Positions 28,608 through 39,447 of a DNA stretch of 64,000 nt are shown here, piece after piece; position 1 is the first letter of the stretch, and each line of letters begins with the position of its first letter. Location: assembly GCF_003550175.1 (NCBI RefSeq), contig NZ_QXDF01000001.1, positions 1,636,501 through 1,700,500 of the forward strand. The letters are read 5' to 3'. This DNA is from Dichotomicrobium thermohalophilum. Lineage in GTDB: Bacteria > Pseudomonadota > Alphaproteobacteria > Rhizobiales > Rhodomicrobiaceae. Below the pieces are notes generated by a model that was not told the origin of the DNA, did no database searches, and saw only the letters and a program-made list of their open reading frames with translations. Made by a program: the position numbers and the translations under genes.

Positions 28608-30125
28608 CTACTGACCGCGCTGACCCTGGCTGGCGAATCGTACGGCTTCGTCCGCGGCGCGGAACAGCGCCTTGGCCTTGTTGACACATTCGGTATGCTC
28701 GGACTCCGGCACGGAGTCCGCCACGATTCCGGCACCGGCCTGCACATACATCTTCCCGTCCTTGACGATGGAAGTCCGCAGCACGATGCAGGTGTCCATG
28801 TCGCCGTCGGCGGTGAAGTAGCCGACGCAGCCGGCATAGATGCCGCGCTTGTCCGGCTCCAGCTCATCAATGATCTCCATGGCGCGGACCTTCGGCGCGC
28901 CGGACACGGTCCCTGCCGGAAAGCCCGCCATCAGGGCGTCAATGGGGTCATGCTCGGCCGCTAGCCTGCCGGTAACGTTCGAGACGATGTGCATCACCTG
29001 GCTATAGTATTCCAGGAAGAAACTGTCAGTGACGCGCACGGTTCCAGGCGCGGCGACACGGCCGACGTCGTTACGTCCCAGATCGAGCAGCATCAGATGC
29101 TCGGCGCGCTCCTTCTCGTCGGCGAGCAGATCTTCGGCGTTGTGCTGGTCGGCCGCCGGCGTTTGACCGCGCGGGCGGGTGCCGGCGATCGGGCGGATCG
29201 TGACCTGGCCTTCGCGCAGGCGCACGAGGATTTCCGGGCTGGAGCCTACAACGGCGAAATCGCCGAAATTGAGATAATAGAGATAGGGGGAAGGGTTGAC
29301 CCGGCGCAGCGCGCGGTAAAGCGCGAAAGGCGGTAGTGAGAAGGGTGTCTCGAAGCGCTGGCTCAGCACCACCTGAAAGATGTCGCCGGCCGCGATGTAG
29401 TCCTTCGCGCGGCGGACCATGTCCTGATACTGCTCCGGCGTAACGTTTGACGTCTCCGGCGGCATCGCGGCGATCTCGTCATCCGGACCGGGCGCGTGGG
29501 GCAGGGGGCTGTCCAGCGTGTCTACCGCCTGGCTAAGCCTGTCGCAGGCGCGGGCGTAGGCCGTTTTCGCGGCAAGCCGCCTGTCCGGGCGCACCGGCGT
29601 GACGATGATGATCTCGTCCTTCACGTTATCGAACACCGCGATGACCGTCGGACGCAGCAGCATCGCGTCGGGCGTGCCGACGGGGTCGGGCCGGTTGTCG
29701 GGCAGGTCTTCGACCAGGCGGACGGTGTCATAGCCCATGTAACCGAACACGCCGGCGGCCATTGGCGGCAGACCCTCAGGCAGTTCGATGCGCGAGGTCT
29801 CAAGGAAGTTGCGCAGCGCCTTCAGCGTTCCACCCGGGCAGGCCTTGAAGGCGTCGGGGTCGCGCTGGACGCGCGTGTTGATTTCCGCCTTGTTGCCATT
29901 GGCGCGCCATATCGCATCCGGCGCCATGCCGATGATGGAGTAGCGCCCGCGCGCGGCGCCGCCCTCGACAGACTCCAGCAGGAAAGTGTTGGGGTCGTCG
30001 CCGCACAGCTTCAGCATTGCCGAGACGGGTGTCTCCAGATCGGCCACGAGCCGCGTCCAGACGACCTGTGGCGCGCCAGCCTTGTAGGTGGCCTCGAAGG
30101 ACTCGAAATCCGGCGCGAAATTCAT
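28608..30125 (-). CDS. trpE: Anthranilate synthase component I
   Basis: 505 aa. Converts chorismate and ammonia to anthranilate. The N-terminal LLESVEGGAARGRYSIIG (49-66) contains the LLES motif that forms the tryptophan feedback site. The chorismate domain has VVLSQRFETPF, IAGTRPRGQT, LMLLDLGRNDVGRVA, GTVSGAPKVRAMEIIDELE and GAGIVADSVPESEH. Not fused to TrpG. It follows ppiD by 55 bases; no leader peptide or attenuator was seen upstream. The 197-base gap to the phosphatase gene may hold a separate promoter. Confidence 0.98.
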   Translation of the reverse strand: MNFAPDFESFEATYKAGAPQVVWTRLVADLETPVSAMLKLCGDDPNTFLLESVEGGAARGRYSIIGMAPDAIWRANGNKAEINTRVQRDPDAFKACPGGTLKALRNFLETSRIELPEGLPPMAAGVFGYMGYDTVRLVEDLPDNRPDPVGTPDAMLLRPTVIAVFDNVKDEIIIVTPVRPDRRLAAKTAYARACDRLSQAVDTLDSPLPHAPGPDDEIAAMPPETSNVTPEQYQDMVRRAKDYIAAGDIFQVVLSQRFETPFSLPPFALYRALRRVNPSPYLYYLNFGDFAVVGSSPEILVRLREGQVTIRPIAGTRPRGQTPAADQHNAEDLLADEKERAEHLMLLDLGRNDVGRVAAPGTVRVTDSFFLEYYSQVMHIVSNVTGRLAAEHDPIDALMAGFPAGTVSGAPKVRAMEIIDELEPDKRGIYAGCVGYFTADGDMDTCIVLRTSIVKDGKMYVQAGAGIVADSVPESEHTECVNKAKALFRAADEAVRFASQGQRGQ

Positions 30126-30180
30126 GGCTCAGGCCCGAAGCGGCTGGAGTGATCGGGAAACGCGGCGCGCAGTGCGGCGA

Positions 30181-32061
30181 CTACAGCCCGAAGGTCTGGT
30201 TCAGAACCTCGCGGTTGACGGTATAGTCGAAGCTGGTGCGCAGACCGCTCAGGTATTGCTGTGCCAGGTCGTTATCGATGCCGTTTCTCAGCGCGGTGCG
30301 CAACTGCTCGGCCTCCTCGCCTGTCGGCGGCGCGGGCGTTTTGATCTCCTTGACCTTGAAGACCGACTGGGCCGGCGCGTTCGGCGCAGACGCCGTTGCC
30401 ACCCCTTCGCGCGGCAGCGTGAAGGCGCGTCCGACCGCTGCCGAACTCAGATCGCTGACACGCGCGTTCCGCTTGATCGCGTCGGTCCGGGACAACTCGG
30501 CCCCGACTTCCTGCGCGAGTTGTTCCATGGGCTTGCCCGCGCGGGCCTTTTCCCCCAGCGCATCCGCCTTGGCCACGATCGCCTGGCGCAGCTGATCGGC
30601 CCGCCAGGCTTCTTCCACTTCGTTCTTGACCTCGGCGAAGGGCCGTTCGGTCGCCGGATTGATGGCCAGCACCTCATACCAGAGCAGGCCGCCTCCGGGC
30701 TTCTCGATGAGCTCCTCGTCGATGCCGACGTCGCTGGCGAACACCGCCTCACGGAACTGGGCGAGATCCGCCGGGTGCGGTGCGGTACTCCCATCCGGCG
30801 CATCGCCCGAGCGGTCCAAGGTAACGGTCTTGTAGGGCAACTCGAACTTTTCCGCGATTTCCGAGAGCGGCGCCCCGGCTGCGCGTTCGTCCTCGATGGC
30901 GCCGCGCAGGTCGATGATGCGCTCGGCGGCAGCACGTTCGGTCAACTCCTGGCGGATCTCGTCCTTGACCTCTTCATAACTCCGGCTCTTGCCCGGCATC
31001 ACTTCATTGACTTTGAGAATGACGGTCGTGAACGAGCCTTCGACCGGCTCTGAATAGGCCCCTTCCTCCAGGGCGAAGGCGGCTTGTGCAATCTTGTCAT
31101 CCGGGATATCGGCTTTGGTCAGCGTGCCAAGCTCGGTGTCGGCTTCGCTCATGCCCTGCTGCTTGGCGACCGCCATGAAGTCCGTACCCGATTGCAGCGC
31201 CTCATAGCCCGCCTGTGCCGCCGGCAGGTCCGGGAACACGATCTGCTGAATGTCGCGGCGCTCCGGCTGGACATACTGATCGCGCCGGGCCTCGTAATCG
31301 GCACGTACCTGATCGTCGGTCACATCTACACGGTCTACAAGCGCAGCAGGGGTGACGTCGAGAACGGCGACCTCGCGCGTCTCGGGCGCCAGGAACCGGT
31401 CGGTGTTATCGTCGTAATAGCTGCGCAGCTTGCTCTCTGTCGGTTCGGGCCGCTCTTCGATCGCCTCGGGGCCGACATTGAAATACGTGATCACCCGCGT
31501 CTCATTCTGATAACGGTTCATCGCCGCGACCAGCGTGTCCGGCACCCCTGGCGTCTGGCTGACGGTTTCCACCACCTGGCTGCGCACCAGCGCGTCGCGC
31601 TCCTGGGCCAGCAAGGCCGCCTCGGAGAGATTGCTGAACTGCAACACGCGCTCGAACTGGGCTCGGCTGAACTCGCCGGAGGCATCGCGAAACAGCGGGT
31701 TCTGCACAACGCTCTGCGTGACTGCCTCATCCGAGACGCTAAGGCCGAGCCGGCGCGCGTGTGCATCCAGCAGCGCGGCGTTAACGATCTGCTCCAGAAC
31801 CATGTCCGGCAGCCCGGCTTCGCGCGCTTCCTGCGTGGTGATGCGCTCGCCCTGCTGACGGCTCAGTGCGTTGATCTGGTTCTGGTAGGCCTGACGAAAT
31901 TGCTCCAGCGGGATTTCCTGGCCCTCGACCTTGGCGAGGACCTGCGTGTTACCCCCGCTGAACTGATCGGCGAGCCCCCAGACCGCGAAACTGACGATCA
32001 ACAAGCCGATGAGGATTTTGGCGAGCCAGCCGCTGGCGTTCTTCCTGATATTGTCGAGCAT
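30181..32061 (-). CDS. ppiD: Peptidylprolyl isomerase PpiD / SurA N-terminal-domain chaperone
   Basis: 626 aa. One N-terminal membrane helix (WLAKILIGLLIVSFAVWGLA, about 12-31) anchors a large periplasmic part. A SurA-type chaperone segment follows (EIPLEQFRQAYQNQINALSR), then a parvulin-like PPIase region (RRDIQQIVFPDLPAAQAGYE to GSFTTVILKVNEVMPGKS) and a long helical C-terminus. PpiD helps proteins emerging from SecYEG to fold. Probably the first gene of the minus-strand run that continues through trpE. Confidence 0.94.
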   Translation of the reverse strand: MLDNIRKNASGWLAKILIGLLIVSFAVWGLADQFSGGNTQVLAKVEGQEIPLEQFRQAYQNQINALSRQQGERITTQEAREAGLPDMVLEQIVNAALLDAHARRLGLSVSDEAVTQSVVQNPLFRDASGEFSRAQFERVLQFSNLSEAALLAQERDALVRSQVVETVSQTPGVPDTLVAAMNRYQNETRVITYFNVGPEAIEERPEPTESKLRSYYDDNTDRFLAPETREVAVLDVTPAALVDRVDVTDDQVRADYEARRDQYVQPERRDIQQIVFPDLPAAQAGYEALQSGTDFMAVAKQQGMSEADTELGTLTKADIPDDKIAQAAFALEEGAYSEPVEGSFTTVILKVNEVMPGKSRSYEEVKDEIRQELTERAAAERIIDLRGAIEDERAAGAPLSEIAEKFELPYKTVTLDRSGDAPDGSTAPHPADLAQFREAVFASDVGIDEELIEKPGGGLLWYEVLAINPATERPFAEVKNEVEEAWRADQLRQAIVAKADALGEKARAGKPMEQLAQEVGAELSRTDAIKRNARVSDLSSAAVGRAFTLPREGVATASAPNAPAQSVFKVKEIKTPAPPTGEEAEQLRTALRNGIDNDLAQQYLSGLRTSFDYTVNREVLNQTFGL

Positions 32062-32375
32062 GATGGGCGAAATTCGTTATTGATCAAGACGCTCGCAGAA
32101 TGCGCTGCGTCGCTGTTTGGCAGGTACAATAGGAGTGGTGAAGGGCGCCCGCAAGGTAAACCCGTTCTTTCGCCCGCTGTTATTTTTGAAGGCGGCGGAG
32201 GGGTGGCGACTCCAGGCGCGGCGGCGTATTAAGAAACCAAATTCCGTTGCGCTGCGTTATAAGGCGCGGCATGGATCAGGCGCAGCGGGGTCGTTAACCG
32301 GGTCATCCTTTGATCTAGCCGCCGCCCCAAGTGCGTGTTACACCCCTTGGCGCTTAACCAGAAGGCGGAGACGTT
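32062..32375. other. Divergent control region between ppiD and tpiA
   Basis: 314 bases with no supported gene. It holds a candidate ppiD promoter (32126-32154) and must hold the tpiA promoter, for which I see only a GGAG ribosome site next to the ATG. I checked it for a tRNA-like fold and found none. Confidence 0.5.
32126..32154 (-). promoter_or_regulatory. Candidate promoter of ppiD
   Basis: Minus strand: TTGCGG (32149-32154) and TATTGT (32126-32131) with a 17-base spacer. It would give a leader of about 60 nt ahead of ppiD. The match is moderate. Confidence 0.4.
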
Positions 32376-33179
32376 ATGATCTCGACGAAGCCGCTCATCG
32401 TCGGTAACTGGAAAATGAACGGCCTGCGTTCTGCGACCGGCGAGTTGCACAAGCTGATTAACGGATTGGGGGAACAGGGATCGCCCAGCGCCGAGGTGAT
32501 GATCTGTCCGCCCCTGACGCTCGTGATGGCGTTTTCGCACATTGCCAGCGAGTCCGAACTTCAGATCGGCGCGCAGGACTGCCACACCGAAATCTCCGGT
32601 GCTTACACCGGCGACGTTTCGGCCGAGATGTTGGCCGATGCCGGGGCGAGTGCCGTGATCCTCGGTCACTCGGAGCGCCGCAGCTATCACGGTGAGCGCG
32701 ACAGGGACGTGCGTGACAAGGCGCGGGCCGCCTATCGCGCCGGCCTGCAAGCGATCATCTGCGTTGGCGAGACGGAAGGGCAGCGGCGCCTCGGGCTGAC
32801 CTTCGACGTGCTGCGGCGGCAACTCCACGGCTCGGTTCCGGCCAGCGCGACGCGGCGCAACACCATCGTCGCATACGAGCCTGTCTGGGCCATCGGGACG
32901 GGCAAGACGCCGACCCGCGAAGAGATTGGCGAGGCGCACAATTTCATTGCGCAGGAGCTGGGAAGCGTTCTGGGCGGCGAAGCTTCGGCCGGTTTCCGCA
33001 TTCTTTATGGCGGGTCGGTGACGCCGGACAATGCCGCGATGGTGCTCAGCGCGATGGACGTGCACGGTGCGCTCGTGGGCGGGGCAAGCCTGAAGGCTGA
33101 CAGCCTGCTGGCGATCGCATCGGCGCAGCCGCAGCCGCAAAGCTCGATGACCAGCGCGCAGGATCACGTGTCACCATGA
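32376..33179 (+). CDS. tpiA: Triose-phosphate isomerase
   Basis: 267 aa. Interconverts dihydroxyacetone phosphate and glyceraldehyde 3-phosphate. Substrate Lys13 is in IVGNWKMNG; the catalytic His is in [14 protein letters not shown] and the catalytic Glu in [15 protein letters not shown], followed by the [11 protein letters not shown] phosphate loop. The C-terminal tail beyond [11 protein letters not shown] is Ser/Gln-rich. The stop overlaps the next start (ATGA), so the next gene is coupled to it. Confidence 0.98.
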   Translation: MISTKPLIVGNWKMNGLRSATGELHKLINGLGEQGSPSAEVMICPPLTLVMAFSHIASESELQIGAQDCHTEISGAYTGDVSAEMLADAGASAVILGHSERRSYHGERDRDVRDKARAAYRAGLQAIICVGETEGQRRLGLTFDVLRRQLHGSVPASATRRNTIVAYEPVWAIGTGKTPTREEIGEAHNFIAQELGSVLGGEASAGFRILYGGSVTPDNAAMVLSAMDVHGALVGGASLKADSLLAIASAQPQPQSSMTSAQDHVSP

Positions 33180-33601
33180 TCTGCAAGCGGGGGGCGGCGG
33201 CACTGGCGGCATTAACCCTGGGGGCGGGCCTCGGCGCATCGTCGGTCGCGGCGCTGCCGCTGACCCAGGCGGCCTGCGAACGCTATTCCGGAGAGCGCCA
33301 GACATTGATCCGGCTGGGCGTGCGCGATCATTATCTTAAGGGGGCAGACTGGGCGCAGGCAAACTTGACGCAGCCGCAGCTCGACCTTATTCACCGATAT
33401 ATCCGGATTGAAGAAGCGCTCAAATTCCGCTGTCCCGAAGAGTTCGCGGCGTTGCCGGTGGACGCGGCCGACGTGCCGCGCCGATTGGACGTGATGCCGC
33501 CGGTCCCCGGTCAGAAGCCCCCGGCGAAAGACAGCGGAACCGGCGTGACCCGAAACGAGACGCCGCCGCCGCCCGCCCGAGGCCCGAAGGAACAGGGCTG
33601 A
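33176..33601 (+). CDS. Small exported protein of unknown function
   Basis: 141 aa. A signal peptide is clear ([20 protein letters not shown]..., cleavage near VAA). The mature part has two Cys residues about 58 apart ([11 protein letters not shown] and LKFRCPEEF) that could form a disulphide, and a helical core ([17 protein letters not shown]). The C-terminal third is Pro-rich and disordered. It overlaps tpiA by four bases and precedes secG. I recognise no characterised family. Periplasmic location is inferred from the signal peptide. Confidence 0.75.
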   Translation: MICKRGAAALAALTLGAGLGASSVAALPLTQAACERYSGERQTLIRLGVRDHYLKGADWAQANLTQPQLDLIHRYIRIEEALKFRCPEEFAALPVDAADVPRRLDVMPPVPGQKPPAKDSGTGVTRNETPPPPARGPKEQG

Positions 33602-33639
33602 GCGGAAGCTGCGCGAGCACGAACCGCGTTGGATAGACG

Positions 33640-33981
33640 ATGATCACATTCATTCTGGTCATTCACCTGATGATCTGTATCGCCATGGTGGCGATCATTC
33701 TGCTGCAGCGTTCCGAGGGCGGTGCGCTCGGTATCGGCGGCGGAGGCGGTGGCATGATGTCCGGGCGCGGCTCCGGCAACGTGCTGAGCCGGACGACGGC
33801 CTATCTTGCCGCGGCGTTCTTCGCCACGAGCATTGCGCTTACGGTGCTGGCCGAACTCCGGGCAACCGGCCCGACGATTGGCGATACCCCGGCAACGGAG
33901 GGTCAGCCTTCTGCGCCGTCACTACCTGATCTCCAGCCGATCGTGCCGCCGGCCGAACCGGAAGTCCCGCGCCCAGAATAG
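33640..33981 (+). CDS. secG: Preprotein translocase subunit SecG
   Basis: 113 aa. Two membrane helices (MITFILVIHLMICIAMVAII and TAYLAAAFFATSIALTVLAE) flank the typical Gly-rich loop with LLQRSEGGALGIGGGG and RTTAYLA. SecG is an accessory SecYEG subunit that eases SecA-driven export. A Pro/Glu-rich C-terminal tail of about 35 residues is usual in this class. Conserved order tpiA-secG-pyrG. Confidence 0.95.
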   Translation: MITFILVIHLMICIAMVAIILLQRSEGGALGIGGGGGGMMSGRGSGNVLSRTTAYLAAAFFATSIALTVLAELRATGPTIGDTPATEGQPSAPSLPDLQPIVPPAEPEVPRPE

Positions 33982-34045
33982 GTGACGGCTTCCGGCCGGG
34001 GGCGCGTCGCGCTTGTGGAAAGGCTTACGCGCGCGCTTCGCGTGA

Positions 34046-35701
<1,656 letters not shown>

Positions 35702-35721
35702 GGGCGCCTGGAGACTGGTCG

Positions 35722-37080
35722 ATGCCCCGCGAAAATCCCGCGCTTGAACGGCTCACACGGATCGCGGAGGGCCTCCGGCCGGCATCGGATGGGGTGTGGC
35801 GGTGGTTGCCGGTGGGTATCGGCGTCGGCGTCGTTCTGCTCATCGCCCTGATCTACGCGCTTGCTGCGGGCCGCGGCGTGGAACGGGTGACCCTGACGAC
35901 AGGCACGGAGGGCGGCAGTTATTTCGCGCTCGGGCAGGTCATTGCGGAGGCGCTCGGGCAGGCGGATCCGCCTCTCGAAGCGCGCGTGGTCCAGAGCGGC
36001 GGAGCCGCCGAGAACGCCCGGCGGGTTGCGCTAAATCCCGACACGCTTGGCCTCGTGCAGAGCAACACGGCGCTCTCCGGCGAGGTGAAACTGATCGCGC
36101 GTCTCTACCCCGAAGTCTTCCATCTTCTCGCGCGTGGCGATGCCGGCATTGGGGACGTGCCCGACCTCGCGGGCAAGCGCGTTGCGGTGATGCCTGCAGG
36201 CTCGGGGTCGAATATCGCCTTCTTTGACCTGCTGCAGCACTACCAGGTGCCTGCGGCTGAAGTCACCATCGTTCCGGGGGCGCTGCAAGACGGCCTGGCG
36301 GCACTGCAAGCCGGCGAAGTTGATGCGTTGTTCGTCATCATGGCGCTGGGCAACGAAACCATTGCCGAAAGCATTCGCGCCGCGGACATACAGCTTCTCG
36401 GGCTGGACCAGGCGCAGGCCATGGCGCTGTTCAATCCGGCCCTGACACGGGTTGAGGTGCCGAAGGGCGTTTATTCCGGCGACAAGCCGGTGCCGCCCGA
36501 GACGATCGACGTTCTGGGCGTCGATGCGCTTCTGGTGGCCAACAGGGCACTGCCCGACGATACTGCAGCCGCGATCGTGACGACGCTGTTCGAGCGGCGC
36601 CAGCAGATGGTCGAGGGGAACCGGCAGGCCGCGTTCATCTCCCAGCCGACGCCGCAACAGCGGCTCACCATCGGTGTGCACCCCGGCGCGGAAAGCTATT
36701 TCCAGCGCGATAAGCCGCCACTGCTCGTCGAATACGCTGAGCCCATCGGCGTGGCGATTTCCCTGCTGGTGCTGGTCGCTTCCGGGCTCTGGCAGGCGCG
36801 CAACTGGCTGTCGAATGCGCGCAAGAACCGCGCCGACCGCTACAACCTTCAGATCGCCGCTCTGGTGGATGAGGCGGAACAGGCGGCCACGCCGGAGGAA
36901 CTTGAAGAGGTCCGCCGACGACTATTTGCCATCTTCCACGACGTTATCGCCGATCTCGACAATGACCGGATCGAGGGGACTTCACTGCAGTCTTTCTCCT
37001 TCGCGTGGGATGTCGCGGAATCAACGCTCACCCAGCGCCAGTTGATGATTAAAGGGCAGAGCTCACCCAGCGCCAGTTGA
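35722..37080 (+). CDS. TAXI-family TRAP-type solute-binding protein, membrane-anchored, altered C-terminus
   Basis: 452 aa. An N-terminal membrane helix (LPVGIGVGVVLLIALIYALA) leads to a TAXI binding domain: LTTGTEGGSYFALGQVIAEAL, LGLVQSNTAL, DLAGKRVAVMPAGSGSN, ALQAGEVDALFVIMALGN. A second helix (PIGVAISLLVLVASGLWQA) and a cytoplasmic coiled region with basic and acidic residues follow. No TRAP permease gene lies nearby, so it may act as a sensor or with a distant partner. A 35-bp tandem duplication at 37026-37095 shifts the frame: the protein now ends GQSSPSAS, where a single copy would read on into a basic tail and stop at 37151. Confidence 0.85.
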   Translation: MPRENPALERLTRIAEGLRPASDGVWRWLPVGIGVGVVLLIALIYALAAGRGVERVTLTTGTEGGSYFALGQVIAEALGQADPPLEARVVQSGGAAENARRVALNPDTLGLVQSNTALSGEVKLIARLYPEVFHLLARGDAGIGDVPDLAGKRVAVMPAGSGSNIAFFDLLQHYQVPAAEVTIVPGALQDGLAALQAGEVDALFVIMALGNETIAESIRAADIQLLGLDQAQAMALFNPALTRVEVPKGVYSGDKPVPPETIDVLGVDALLVANRALPDDTAAAIVTTLFERRQQMVEGNRQAAFISQPTPQQRLTIGVHPGAESYFQRDKPPLLVEYAEPIGVAISLLVLVASGLWQARNWLSNARKNRADRYNLQIAALVDEAEQAATPEELEEVRRRLFAIFHDVIADLDNDRIEGTSLQSFSFAWDVAESTLTQRQLMIKGQSSPSAS

Positions 37081-37095
37081 TGATTAAAGGGCAGA
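37026..37095 (+). repeat. Perfect 35-bp tandem duplication
   Basis: Copies 37026-37060 and 37061-37095 are identical base for base. Because 35 is not a multiple of three, the second copy is read in a new frame and meets TGA at 37078-37080 inside itself. Confidence 0.97.
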
Positions 37096-37157
37096 GTACT
37101 CGCGGGAAGAAAGGCACGACGGAGACGCGCAGGACCCCGGCAGGCGGCTGACGGCGC

Positions 37158-38402
37158 TCACAGGATTCGACGGATCAGCTCATTCAGCAGGAACGACATC
37201 GACAGAACCGCGCCGAGCAGTGGCACGATCCGCGGTATCGTGAAGCCGCCCGAGCGGTAATCCGGTCGGCCCTTCATCCGCCACAGCGACAGGTTGACGA
37301 AGGAAAAGGCGAACAGCGTGCCGGCGGCCGTGGTCTCGGCGAGTTGGCGGGTCGGCAGCGTCATTGCCAGTAGCACGATGATGGCCGTGACGAGGACCGT
37401 GGCATTGACGGGTGTTTGGGTGCGCGGGTGGACGACCCCGAACCATCCCGGCAGCTTGCCCATGCGCCCCAGCCCGTAAAGGATGCGCGTAGACATGACG
37501 ATCTGTGCGATCACCCCGCCCAGCGCGGCGAAGATCGCGACCATGCTGATCGGCGCGCCGGAAAGCGACGTGACCCGCTCGAAAACCAGGCTCAGCGGCG
37601 CCTTGGAAGCGGCGAGTTCGGCAGTATCAACATAGATGACCGCGACAGATGCGATGGCCATGTAGACGATCGTCACGCAGATCAGCGCCATTGCGATCGC
37701 CTTTGGCATGGTTCGCTCTGGCTCTTTCACCTCTTCGGAGATGTTGACCATGTCCTCGAAGCCTATGAAGGCGAAAAAGGCGAGCAGCACCCCCGAGATC
37801 ACGCCAACGGCCATGCTCATGTCGAACGGCGTGTAGTGCGCGGCCACGCCAGCCTGCACGGCGTCGATGTTCCCCAGCCCGAGTACGGCGATCAGGAGCA
37901 ATCCGCCGACCTCGATCACCGTGATCGTGGCAATCACGCCAACCGAGAGTTCAATCCCCAGCCCGACGATCGTGCCCAGAAAAAGCGCGAAAAATACCGC
38001 CAGCGCGAGCGGCGGCAGTCCTGTCAGCGATGAGGCATAGCCTGCGCCGCCCTGCACCAGCGTTGCCGAGGAGATGATGCCTGAAGCGCAGACCAGAAGG
38101 CCGGCAAGCGTCGCCAGCGCTTCGATGCGCAGGCCGGCGCGAATGTAGGCCGTCTCAGCCGCGCTGACAGGAAACGAGGTCGACAATTCGGCATAGGATG
38201 CGGCGGTGAGGGCCACCAGCATCGACGCCATCAGGTATGACAGCGGCGTATAGAACCCCGCCCGCGCCGCCGTCTCGCCGATCAGCACGTAAATCCCGGC
38301 CCCGACAATCACGCCAATGCCGTAAAGCGTCAGCGGCAGAAGGGTCACCGTGCGCTTGAGCTGGGTCTTGTCCGCTTCAGGCGTGATGGTTGGCCGTTCC
38401 AT
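37158..38402 (-). CDS. APC-superfamily amino acid permease
   Basis: 414 aa with about 12 hydrophobic segments. The first has the APC substrate-binding signature TLYGIGVIVGAGIYVLIGE; later segments include GFEDMVNISEEVKEPERTMP, the family consensus at helix 6, and FVNLSLWRMKGRPDY near the end. It imports an amino acid or related cation by ion symport or exchange; substrate cannot be read from sequence. Monocistronic, convergent with the TAXI gene and divergent from rlpA. Confidence 0.92.
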   Translation of the reverse strand: MERPTITPEADKTQLKRTVTLLPLTLYGIGVIVGAGIYVLIGETAARAGFYTPLSYLMASMLVALTAASYAELSTSFPVSAAETAYIRAGLRIEALATLAGLLVCASGIISSATLVQGGAGYASSLTGLPPLALAVFFALFLGTIVGLGIELSVGVIATITVIEVGGLLLIAVLGLGNIDAVQAGVAAHYTPFDMSMAVGVISGVLLAFFAFIGFEDMVNISEEVKEPERTMPKAIAMALICVTIVYMAIASVAVIYVDTAELAASKAPLSLVFERVTSLSGAPISMVAIFAALGGVIAQIVMSTRILYGLGRMGKLPGWFGVVHPRTQTPVNATVLVTAIIVLLAMTLPTRQLAETTAAGTLFAFSFVNLSLWRMKGRPDYRSGGFTIPRIVPLLGAVLSMSFLLNELIRRIL

Positions 38403-38631
38403 TCTCCGGGTGCCCTTTTGTCAATCCGGGCAGTGTCGCGCACCAAAATTTTGCGCCGGGCTGTATACGGCCACAGCTTTGCCCCGCGAATCACGAAGTT
38501 TCGAAGTCGATCAAATTGAACCGGCGCGCTTTACCGCACGCTCAGGTTGTTTCGTTACGAATTCCTACCACCGCGACCCATTTTGGGGCTCGCCCTCTTT
38601 AGCAGGTTTCGCCTTGATCGAGAAAGCTCTC

Positions 38632-39363
38632 ATGCCCGTTCCGGCTGTTCCGCGTTTTGCAATGCTCATGGTTTCCGGTTTGTTTCTCGCCGGGTGCGCC
38701 GGCTCGGAGCCCTCCGCCATGTCGCTCACGCTCGCCAGTACTGGCGAGGCGACCCGCGGGGAATCCGCGCTCGGCCGCGTACTCGGCTCGTCGAGCGAAA
38801 CTGACGATGAAACCCAGAAGTTAAGCCCGCGTCTCGTTCGCCTTGGCGAGCCGGTGCCGAAAGGCGGCGGCGTGCGCAAGATCGGCGACCCGTACGTGGC
38901 GGCCGGTGAGACGGTGGTGCCGCGCGAAGACGCGGATTACGATCAAGCCGGCATCGCCTCCTGGTATGGCGAGATGTTCCACGGGCGCCAGACGGCGAAT
39001 GGCGAGATCTACGACATGAACGCGCTGACGGCGGCCCATCCCACGTTGCCGCTGCCGAGCTATGTCAAGGTGACGCATCTGGGGAACGGCCGCTCGCTGG
39101 TTCTGCGGGTGAACGACCGCGGCCCGTTCAAGCGCAACCGTGTGATCGACCTGTCACGCCGGGCGGCGACGTTGCTGGGCATCCGCAAGCCGGGAACCGG
39201 GCCGGTGCGCGTGAAATACCTGCGGCCTGCGCCACTCGACGGAGACGACAGCTTTGAGCAGGCCTATCTCGCCTCCCAGCCTTGGTACCAGGATCAACCG
39301 ACACGCCTCGGCGCCGTGGAGCCCGGGCTTCAGGCCCGTTCGGAACGCCCGCGTGACGGTTGA
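38632..39363 (+). CDS. rlpA: Septal-ring lytic transglycosylase RlpA-like lipoprotein
   Basis: 243 aa from the ATG giving a lipoprotein signal with lipobox LAGC (FAMLMVSGLFLAGCAGS); upstream in-frame sequence looks non-coding. A double-psi beta-barrel follows: AGIASWYGEMFHGRQTANGE, LPLPSYVKVTHLGNGRSLV and VNDRGPFKRNRVIDLSRRAA, which carry the catalytic Glu/Asp/His positions. There is no C-terminal SPOR domain, unlike E. coli RlpA. RlpA cleaves peptidoglycan lacking stem peptides; the carboxypeptidase gene downstream fits a cell-wall role. Confidence 0.93.
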   Translation: MPVPAVPRFAMLMVSGLFLAGCAGSEPSAMSLTLASTGEATRGESALGRVLGSSSETDDETQKLSPRLVRLGEPVPKGGGVRKIGDPYVAAGETVVPREDADYDQAGIASWYGEMFHGRQTANGEIYDMNALTAAHPTLPLPSYVKVTHLGNGRSLVLRVNDRGPFKRNRVIDLSRRAATLLGIRKPGTGPVRVKYLRPAPLDGDDSFEQAYLASQPWYQDQPTRLGAVEPGLQARSERPRDG

Positions 39364-39447
39364 TTTTCGGCTGGCGGCTGGTGTTAAGTCTTTGTCAATG
39401 CCGCCAGTGCGGTATGGGACAGGACTTCTCAGTGCGGGGGCGAGACT

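Noticed and set aside
32180-32340. Possible tRNA between ppiD and tpiA
   Set aside because: GC-rich stretches looked leucine-tRNA-like at first glance, but no cloverleaf, anticodon arm or T-loop consensus could be built on either strand.
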